64,000 bases of DNA, from assembly GCA_030734395.1 (NCBI GenBank), contig JAUZTG010000008.1, forward strand, positions 310,001 to 374,000, in the 5' to 3' direction. Made by a program: the position numbers and the translations under genes. The DNA comes from Sarocladium kiliense. Its lineage: Eukaryota; Ascomycota; Sordariomycetes; Hypocreales; Sarocladiaceae. Below, piece after piece: positions 55,926 through 64,000 of the stretch. The notes below the pieces were generated by a model, which saw nothing but the letters and a program-made list of their open reading frames with translations, was not told the origin of the DNA and did no database searches. The first letter of the stretch is position 1. Every line of letters starts with the position of its first letter.

Positions 55926-58650
55926 ATGAATCAGCCTCAGATGTCCTATGCCTCTCGCTCAACGGTCGATGGGATGGAAGATGAAGCTGGACCATCCACC
56001 GCAGCGGTGTCTGCACCGTCCGGCCAAAAGCGCAGACTAAGCCAGGGGCATGACTTCAGAATCGGCATCTCATCTCAAGGTGCTTTCCAGTCTAGAGATA
56101 TACATATCAGTATGTTGATCTTGATCCGATGCTAAGAGCCTTGCTGAGATTATGCGTGCAGATTATGCGACGATGACATCCGCCGAACGATCGATCACCG
56201 ACGAGGATTTGAAGGAGAAGTTAATTAATTGCCTCTTGTTCAGAACGATGGATTCGAGACGAGAAGGCATAGCGATCAATCATAAGAATACATGCTCTTG
56301 GTTCCTGAGCACTGAGAAGTGGAACAACTGGGCAAACAGCCTTGAACCCTCGTCAGCGCATTCTCGTCTTCTCTGGATCAAAGGAAACCCAGGCTCTGGA
56401 AAGTCGACTCTCATGCGATTCATCTTGAACTACACTCAGGATCAATGGAACGACCGCGTTATCTCTCACTTTTTCTGGGCTTCTGGAGAGCCCCTTCAAA
56501 GATCTACCGTAGGAATGTACAGAACGATGCTGGTCCAACTTCTTGAAGAGTTGCCTGCAAAACATATCCCTCGTTTACGTGTGTCCGCTCGGCTTCTGCA
56601 GATGAGAGAGAGATGGCAGATCAGTGAGCTCAGAAGACTACTGGCAGCGACAATCGGGCTATTGAACGACCGACCCATTTCCTTCCTTATAGACGCATTA
56701 GATGAATGCGCAGAATCGGACATATGGGAGATGGCGGAATCGTTGCACACCCTTCTCGAAGACACCAATCCCACTCAAGTACGAATGTGCTTTGCGAGTC
56801 GCTACTTTCCAAACATCGCGCCCGGGAATGCTGAATTCCTGGAGTTGAAAGATTACGGGCAACATTTCCAGGATGTTCGCGACTATATCAGAAGCCGCCT
56901 CGAGATAAACGGAATCAGTTTGCCTCGAGAAGCCCAAGAGCGCATGCAACAGAAAGCCGAAGGATCCTTCATCTGGGCCCGGCTGGTGATTGACCTCCTG
57001 TTGAATGAGTCTCGGACAGGTGACTTGTTCGAATTGGAGACCACGGTTGACAGCTTTCCCCATGGGTTGGAGGATCTATATAAAAGGATGTTGGGTCCAA
57101 CTCAAAATATTTCCACCAAAACCCTGCTCCTGTTCCAGATTATGCTCTTTGAGATGAGGAACTACGTCGGGAAAACCCTATCCGAAAACATTGAGACTTT
57201 GTGGATGGCAATTGAGCTCCACACAAACGAAGACAGAAAGGCTATTAAAAGGAGATATAGAGGCATGGAGTCAAACGACTTCAAGAAAAGCATCATGCAT
57301 ATTTCCAGGGGCTTCTTAGACATATACCAGGCCGACGACTTCGGCAAGCTTCACGTGAGGTTCTTCCACGAGACGACCAGAGAATTCCTGTTCGAGGAGG
57401 GGCAACATGGGCGCCTTGATCCAGGCGCGTTTGACATCTCGTTCGAGGCTCGCAGCCATGCAAACCTAGCTGAGTGTTGCTGGAGAATTCCTCCGATAGA
57501 AGCATGGGGAGACTTTTATTACCATAGCGATAACGATATCAAGGTGGACGAAGAGTATCTCTGCATAGGCATATGGCACGCTGATCAAGCCCAGCAGATG
57601 GGCATCGACCAATCCTCATTCTTGCGCAATCTCGATTCTAGGTGGCCAGACATTGGGCCACGGGAGGTCTTCTCAACTTCTGGATGGCACGAGCTAGTGG
57701 TGAAGAGACCAAGTCTTCCTCACTTTCTGGCAGATGAGGATGCAGCGGATCTGATTCGAGCGTACCCGCCGGAGATCGTGGAACATATTGACCACTTCGG
57801 TTTCAACGCAGGGACACCCGTTGATCAGCCAGAGCGTATGTGGGAGCACCCGATAATTTGTGTGGCTTCTGAAGGGCCTATTGAAGTCCTGCAAGCTTTT
57901 GTTGATTGGCATCTGAAGCGCCTGGAGTCCGCCGGGTCGTACTTCTGTACTCGTCTGCGTGAACTCGCTACGCATTCCGATATTGCCCTTGAATATTCAG
58001 ACGACTTGAGCTATCTCCCCTTGGATCCGTTGTTTATTTTGGCAGACAGACGTCATATTCTTGGGGCTTTCTTTGTTATGGTCCGGCTGCCGCGAATTTT
58101 ACGTGGCGACGAGGACCTGCGCGGTCTAATTCGCTTTGCAAAACGAGGCTTCGCATCGCTACTGACCTTCTTGTTGGATACTGGTGTGCATATTGATAAA
58201 ACAATACTCCCCGGGCCGGACATCCTGATGTATGCTGCATACTCTGGAGAAGTCAACCTTCTTGATAAGATAGTTGCCCGTGGCGTCTCCATCAACTCTG
58301 TTGTTGGGGGCGGGACCGCCTTGCATCAAGCTATCTGGCGTCTGGATAAAGGCATGCTACATTTTATACTCGAGAAAGGGGACGTCAACCCTCATATCCC
58401 GGATTGCGATGGCTTCACGCAATTAGACGCTGCTGTGAACTCAGGATGTGAAGATGCTCTGAGGCAGATGTTGGCGCTACCCGGGCTTGACTTGAAGTCT
58501 CTTCGTCACCGGTACCACTATGAGACGAGCCTGCATGCAATAGAGCTTTTGAGAGAATTGAAGCATCGCAAGATCCAAGACCAGGGTCGCGAACTTAATT
58601 TTTGGCCATGGTGTTTCTACTTTGGAGATACTATAGTTTGGCAACACTAG
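55926..58650 (+). CDS. NACHT-ankyrin NLR (STAND) receptor with N-terminal amyloid-like motif
   Basis: The exons are 55926-56109 and 56162-58650, giving 890 residues. The N-terminal ~60 residues hold no effector domain but carry RIGISSQGAFQSRDIHIN, whose last residues are formed across the intron. The counterpart lies at the C-terminus of the divergent phosphorylase-like protein. The NACHT NTPase follows: Walker A in LLWIKGNPGSGKSTLMRF (~137-155), Walker B in ISFLIDALDEC (~240), and the helical ARC-like region with the EGSFIWARLVIDLLL block. The C-terminal ~200 residues have degenerate ankyrin repeats (LMYAAYSGEVNLLDKIVARG; GTALHQAIWRLDKGMLHFIL). NTP-driven oligomerisation would cluster the motifs and template the effector. 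It is probably a heterokaryon-incompatibility or innate-immunity receptor. Confidence 0.9.
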
Positions 58651-59398
58651 CAGGATGATGTCCACTTTGTCGAACGGCCATAAGAACACCACATGGTTCT
58701 GCTGCCACAATATTGATAATGTGATTTAGATCAGGCACCACATCAGAGTAATTGCTGCGCGACAAAAAGCCGAGTCTATCTCGCTTCATGTTTGCAAAGC
58801 TTTCAACCGGACGCCAAAGACTCCAACCTCAGTTCTTACCCAATCGAATTGCAGCGAAACACAAACTGCCTCTACCATCTAGTAGCCAGGAGTTTAGGGG
58901 GCTTGATTCTTTTCTCGGTAGCAAACCTCACTCTGAGTTCATGGCTCGAAGTTGCGTAATCGTTGATGGTGACCTCACCCACACCTCACCCACTCCCACA
59001 CAATTCACCCCGTGTACTGAGGCGTGATACAGGGCAGCGGATTCGATGGCCCGGCACTTACACAGATTCACTTTTGAAAGCAAGCCGCCGGCATAGGACC
59101 GCAGCATCCCTCGCAGACTCAGAATCACTGGACAAAGCTTAATGTGCCGCACTGGGTGCGGAGAGATTGCCTGATGAGATGACGCAAAATGAGCGTCGAC
59201 CAGCCGGAGTGATGTTCCTGACACCGGTGGCATATTCCACCTCTCCCATTTCGATAAATTGCAGGTTTGCCCTCGTCGACGATTTCATCTTGACAAAAGC
59301 CAACAGTCGTTAAGACAGAGCTGCATTTGACGATCATCGAATCCCCCCTGTGCATCCCGCAACTGCTGCACTAATTGAGAACAATAGCAACCGAGACC
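58651..59398. promoter_or_regulatory. intergenic region upstream of the zinc dehydrogenase
   Basis: This 748-base region contains the NLR 3' end and the next promoter. No gene is seen. Short open frames are unstructured. Confidence 0.5.
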
Positions 59399-61040
59399 AT
59401 GAAAGCTGTCAATTACAAAGGTGCATTCAAGGTCAAGGTGGAGGAGGTCGAGAAGCCACAGCTGGAGCACCCGGACGACATCATCGTCAAGGTCACGACA
59501 GTGAGTTCACCTAATCAATTGCTGTTTCCTAATTCCAAGTCCCATGCTAACCGGCAAGGCTGCGATTTGTGGCTCTGACCTCCAGTAAGTTGACACAATG
59601 GAGCAAATGGCGTACGGAACTGACCTTCTCTTTCGCAAAGTATGTACGAGGGCCGCACCGCAGCTCAGCCAGGCATGACATTTGGTCAGTTCTCCCCAAC
59701 CTGATCCTTCAAGCTGAGACACTGACGCTTCCGAAGGACATGAGGCCATGGGAATCGTTGAGGAGGCGGGCAAAGCCGTGGCTCGTCTCAAGAAGGGAGA
59801 TCGAGTCGTCATGCCATTCAATGTCGCCGATGGACGGTGCCGAAACTGCGAGGAAGGGAAGACGGGCTTTTGCCTTGGCGTCAACCCTGGATTTGCTGGC
59901 GGTGCTTACGGTAAGATTCGACCGCTCCCCCGAGCCATACAAGGCTAACCATTCAGGCTATGTTGCTATGGGCCCTTTTCGCGGTGGACAGGTACGTCTA
60001 TTGTGAGCTGGAGGTGATGGGCTCAAGCTCAGTATTGATATGTTGCCAGGCTCAATACCTTCGGGTTCCTTTCGGCGACTTCAACGCCTTGAAGCTCCCC
60101 CATGGAAAAGAGCATGAATCCGACTTCGTCCTTCTCTCGGGTATATTTTCTCCAGCTATGTCCATCACAACCCTGACATCATGTGTACTGACTGTTCACA
60201 GACATCTTCCCTACGGGTAAGGCCTGATTCCAACGAGGCTTACTCGCTCGTAACTAACCCAATCTAATCCAGGCTGGCACGGCGTTGAGTTGTCCGGATT
60301 CAAACCCGGTTGACACGGTCGCTGTCTATGGTGCCGGCCCAGTCGGCTTGATGGCTGCCTACTCTGCTCTTATCCGCGGTGCTTCTCGCGTCTATGTAGT
60401 GGACCGCGTGCCGGATCGTCTCAAGGCCGCCGAGAAGATCGGATGCACCGCAATTGACTTCACCAAGGGCGATCCAGCTGACGCAATCATCAAAGCTAAC
60501 GGAGAAATGGTGGACAGATCGGTCGACGCTGTTGGGTACCAGGCTCGTGACAGTAGTGGATCGTCTGAGCAGCCGAACTTTGTTCTCGAGAGCATGATCA
60601 AGGTTACCAGAGCTTGTGGGGGTTTGGGTATCCAAGGACTTTACGTCCCTACGTATGGACTCGAGCAAAGGTTGGCATGACAGTTTTGCTAATAGCCTAC
60701 AGTGACCCTGGTGCTCCTGACTCTGCCGCCGCCAAAGGCATGCTTAATTTGAGCTTCGGAAAATTCTTCGAAAAGGTACAGAAGCAATTCGTCCCGTATC
60801 AAGAAAGATTGGTATAAGCTAATGAGTTTGGAACAGGGCCTCTCTCTGGCTAGCGGGCAATGCGATGTCAAGAAGTACAACAGGTACCTCCGCGATCTCA
60901 TCATCGCCGGCAGGGCCAAGCCAAGCTTTGTTGTGTCGCATGAGATTGGGATTGATGGTGCAGAGAAGGCATATGATCAATTCGACAAGAGGGCGCCGGG
61001 GTATACGAAGGTGCTTATCCATCCTAACGGAGGGTTCTGA
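59399..61040 (+). CDS. zinc alcohol dehydrogenase, glutathione-independent formaldehyde dehydrogenase-like, one frame break
   Basis: A ten-exon MDR-family zinc dehydrogenase: 59399-59500, 59559-59584, 59641-59684, 59737-59910, 59957-59991, 60050-60140, 60202-60216, 60273-60652, 60703-60775 and 60837-61040. Three exons are under 36 nt. The catalytic zinc ligands are in AAICGSDLHMYEGR and GHEAMGIVEE, and the structural-zinc cluster is partly kept (CRNCEEGKTGFC). The NAD loop is VAVYGAGPVGLMAAYSA. The resemblance is to the FdhA-type dehydrogenases that oxidise formaldehyde without glutathione. At 60310-60311 one extra base breaks the frame between GFKPG and DTVAVYG. Upstream and downstream coding is otherwise clean. 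The intact length would be about 380 residues. Confidence 0.82.
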
Positions 61041-62147
61041 TGGGCTTATGGATAAGTTAAGCTCTGCTGTCTTGAGACCTCTGTGAGAAAATACGAACAA
61101 TGAGGATTTATTGTTCAGCCTACCTGCCCCTCAACATCCTGATCGATATCTTGACGCTGGGGTTTGCACGTGATGTGATCTTACATGAAGCACATGGCCA
61201 TCCGCCCAGTCGAACATTCAACCATAGCATTGGAAGTGAGGAGTGCCACGGTCGACAAGCTAGTGTATACAATGACGATCAGCTATTACTGGAGTATCAT
61301 ATTACTTTTTAAGATGAACGTGATAGTGGATCGACATACCTCGGCGAGAGTTATCCGGCGTGTCCGTACCCCAGAGATTCCATTCAACCTTCTCATTCAG
61401 GACACAACCAACCCATAATTGTCGTCCCATGATCCAAGTGTAATTTTAATTAACATGTACCTGCAGCAATGGCCTCTGGGTGATCCTCGCTTCACTGTCC
61501 GCCTGTAGGTTAAGTCGACAGCACATGCCCCCAGCCCACATCCGGGGATGCCGCCCCACCACCAAACCGGAAGCCGAGGCTAAAGACTGTGACCGACCGA
61601 CCGCCTTCGACAGCAGCCAGCGCAACCTCCATCGTGTGCGTTGCTCCCAGCCTGCATCGTCAGCCAGCCACCTCCACCCTCCAGCTGCTGCATGTGCTGC
61701 TGCTGCTCGCTGACTCCAGCTTCCCCACACCGCAAGCAATCACCAGCCGAGAATGGAATGCTGAGAGTCGTGCCTCGGGCGTTCCATTCCATCCCGCCTC
61801 CACGCGTGATCATTGCATCTAGCCCATTCCTCGCTTCCCTTTGTTTTCCCGCTTCCACTCCACTCGTTTGCCAGCTTCAAACTGCCCTTTCAACATCCAT
61901 CTTTTTGTCCTTGTCTCACTGATAACAGAGCTTCGCACATGGAGTTTGTTCAGCTGGCTCGGTTGTGAATTGGGGCTTGCTTGAATACGCGACAAGCATT
62001 CATCAACAACGACAAGCTTGCTTCTTACCTGCTGTCCTCCCCGCCATACCGCACCTCTACCAACCTCCCTCGTGGCTGCGTTCGAAACATATCTCAACTC
62101 CCTCGATACCGATTACACGGACAGCCTGCCAGGCCAATTGCGACACC
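61041..62147. other. intergenic region, no gene seen
   Basis: This 1.1 kb region lies between the dehydrogenase and peroxin 26 genes. It contains a GACC repeat near 61589 and a CTG-rich patch at 61684-61710. The overlapping open frames here arise from Ser/Pro/His-coding low-complexity DNA. Confidence 0.5.
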
Positions 62148-63585
62148 ATGGCTCACAACGGCTTCCACCCGGCCCTCAGCCCAACCATCTCTCCCTCCAC
62201 ATCCGAGACCTTCTCCCACAACCTCCTCTCCTCCTCCATCTCCTCCCTCGCAGCATCCACCACAGCTTCCAGACACCCTTCCCAAATCTCAAAAACATAC
62301 CGCCAGTCCTCCACCCTATTCCTCACGCGCCGACTCCCCGAGGCCTTGACGACTCTTCTCCCGCTCATCACACCTCCCGAGCCACCGTCCGATACCGACC
62401 CGGCGCCTGTTGCCGTGGCCTCACGGACCACGCGCATCAAGGTCTGGAGCTTGTACCTTACCATACTGAATGCGATCGTCGAGCTGGAGCCGGACGAGGG
62501 CAAAGACGCCTTTGGCGCTCAAGAGTGGAGAGGCCTGTGCAACAAGGTGCGCGACGGAGCTATTTGGGAAGAAGTTGTCAAGAACGGGTACCATGGCGTG
62601 GAGGGCGACGTTGACTCTGACGTCGTGATCAACTTGTAAGTTGTGCTGATCTGGTGCCTGCTGCTTGCATTGCTAACCGACTGGCAGGGCAACCTTGCTA
62701 CTGGCGCACGCGCGCGACCAAACGCTCAATCAGAAGAGGCTCGAGGCATTCCTCGCCTCATCACAGACGCCCAGCCTGGATCTCTCAGGCAGACTGTCCG
62801 AGTCACGGTCACCAGGGCCTCGTGTTGGCCGGCTACGAGCAGCCTCAAAAGGTCGCAGCGGAGCCAACACACCTCGCGACCTCAACGCCCGCGTAAAGAT
62901 CCTCGAGCTCTACACTCTCCATGTCCTCCTACGCAACAATGAGTGGGACTACGCCCGCGAGTTCATCACAGTCAGCTCCGTCCTCGATGAGGAGCGTCGC
63001 GAGGCCTTCCTGCAGGCGCTCCAGAGCTTGCAAGAGGAGCAGCTGGCGCAAGACCAACGAGAAGAAGAGGAGCGCCAGAGGCAGGAGGAGCAGCTGCGGA
63101 AGGATATTGAGATTGCACGTCGCTTGAGGGCAGAGAACGAAGAGAGGGAAAGACGACGTGTGGAAGAGGAGAGGGCAAGGAGGCAGGGAAGTGAAATAGA
63201 TTATGGGGTGGAGGATACGCCGAGTTTGGCGGGCTCATCGAGCGGCAAGGGACGACATGTGCGGAATCAATCCAACGCCTCGTCGTTGCCTGCAGCACGG
63301 CCATCAAACCAGAAAGCACGGGGGAAGGCCGTCGCGCAACAGCCTCAGACCATCACTGCGCGAGCGAGTATGCTGATGGTTCGGCTTCGTGCTATCATCA
63401 ACCAGCTGGGGGCGACGCTGAACAACAACCCAGCGTCACTAATGCGTTTCCTGGCGTTTATCATGGGATTTCTACTAATCCTTGGGAACAAGGGGATCAG
63501 GCAACGGGTACAACGCGTGTTTGGGTCGTCGTGGAATAAGGTCAAGGCCACGGCTGGCATGGGGACCAAGGTCAGCTACATTTGA
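62148..63585 (+). CDS. PEX26: peroxin 26-like tail-anchored peroxisomal protein
   Basis: Fungal Pex26 anchors the AAA ATPases Pex1/Pex6 to the peroxisome so that the receptor Pex5 can be recycled. The exons are 62148-62635 and 62688-63585, giving 461 residues. The N-terminal part is helical with a typical block (FLTRRLPEALTTLLPLITPP; IKVWSLYLTILNAIVELEPD). A charged coiled coil lies at ~275-345, and a disordered Ser/Gln-rich linker follows. A single hydrophobic tail anchor is near the end (MRFLAFIMGFLLILGNKGI, ~425-443), with a short basic luminal tail. The start is the first ATG after the pyrimidine-rich leader. The family call rests on architecture and these blocks. Confidence 0.85.
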
Positions 63586-64000
63586 GGTTGATACTCACTC
63601 ACTGAGCCTTCCATCTTCCTTCTTCCCTGATGTTCAGGGTGTATTATTCTTATAGCAAGTGACCTTGAAACTTCTTTTGATGACATGAATACCATGATGC
63701 TTTTTTTCTCTTCGCATGTCTAATTCTCATCTGTACACGTTGCACATTGCGTCTACAATTGTGCATATAGACCCCTTCCCATGAAACGCCTGGCGAACAT
63801 GACAGATTTCTTTGAGGTTCCGTAACCAACGCCGAGATGACCAAAGGTATCTTTTGAAAACAAAAATATGACAATACAACCGCATCCTTCCCTGATTTCT
63901 TTCGAGTGCCGTGAAGCCCAACCCGGGCACAGCCGGGGTTAGTAATTGACCGTCCGATTCGTTTTCTTTTGGTAGAACAACTGCAAAACAGCCAAAGTCA
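63586..64000. other. 3' region after peroxin 26, window end
   Basis: No gene is recognised in the last 415 bases. Two short minus-strand frames are present without support. Confidence 0.45.

Noticed and set aside
1..64000. tRNA, rRNA, CRISPR, transposon or viral sequences
   Set aside because: No cloverleaf with conserved B-box, no regular spaced repeats, and no transposase, reverse-transcriptase or integrase motif was seen on either strand. Diverged, mutated remnants cannot be excluded by eye.

Overview
The window is nuclear DNA of a filamentous ascomycete (Pezizomycotina). The signs are dense genes on both strands, short 43-115 nt introns with GT..AG ends, and typical fungal families (Zn2Cys6 regulators, YAT-type permease, fungal NLR, peroxin 26). 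A class such as Dothideomycetes is possible but I cannot prove it. I found no rRNA, tRNA, CRISPR, prophage or intact transposon. Gene models were built by joining reading frames at splice sites and checking that the frame stays open.

Layout. 1-8.1 kb: housekeeping genes MOT1 (TBP-removing Swi2/Snf2 ATPase) and CDC37 (Hsp90 co-chaperone). 9-13.7 kb: an APH-like kinase, a secreted, probably GPI-anchored PLC-like protein and a small coiled-coil ORF. 14.4-28.4 kb: a compact catabolic cluster with an amino-acid permease, an MDR oxidoreductase, a class III CoA-transferase, a cupin, a Zn2Cys6 activator, a 3-hydroxyisobutyrate dehydrogenase-type enzyme and a methylmalonate-semialdehyde dehydrogenase. 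Its intergenic regions repeatedly carry a GGTCCGG element. 28.9-34 kb: an Ecm15-like protein, a CCDC47/DUF1682 ER protein and a haspin-type kinase. 35.5-42.5 kb: a multipass membrane protein, two divergent Zn2Cys6 regulators and a serine beta-lactamase-like enzyme. 42.9-47 kb: a nucleoside-phosphorylase-like gene divergent from a CorA-tailed membrane protein. 47.8-54 kb: an NRAMP metal transporter, a Cys-rich protein with a frame break and a fungal protein of unknown function. 54.3-58.7 kb: a phosphorylase-superfamily effector gene head-to-head with a NACHT-ankyrin NLR gene. 59.4-63.6 kb: a formaldehyde-dehydrogenase-like zinc enzyme and peroxin 26.

The most exciting element is the head-to-head pair at 54.3-58.7 kb. 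The last residues of the phosphorylase-like protein (IGITNRGNFTARDINIS) and the N-terminal region of the neighbouring NLR (IGISSQGAFQSRDIHIN) carry the same short motif. That is the layout expected of an amyloid-templating NLR/effector immune or incompatibility module. The second is the catabolic cluster, whose gene set resembles the bacterial toolkit for acrylate, 3-hydroxypropionate or DMSP breakdown.

Three genes (MMSDH, the zinc dehydrogenase, the Cys-rich protein) each have one single-base frame break inside an otherwise intact reading frame. Either these are recent lesions or the assembly has residual indel errors.
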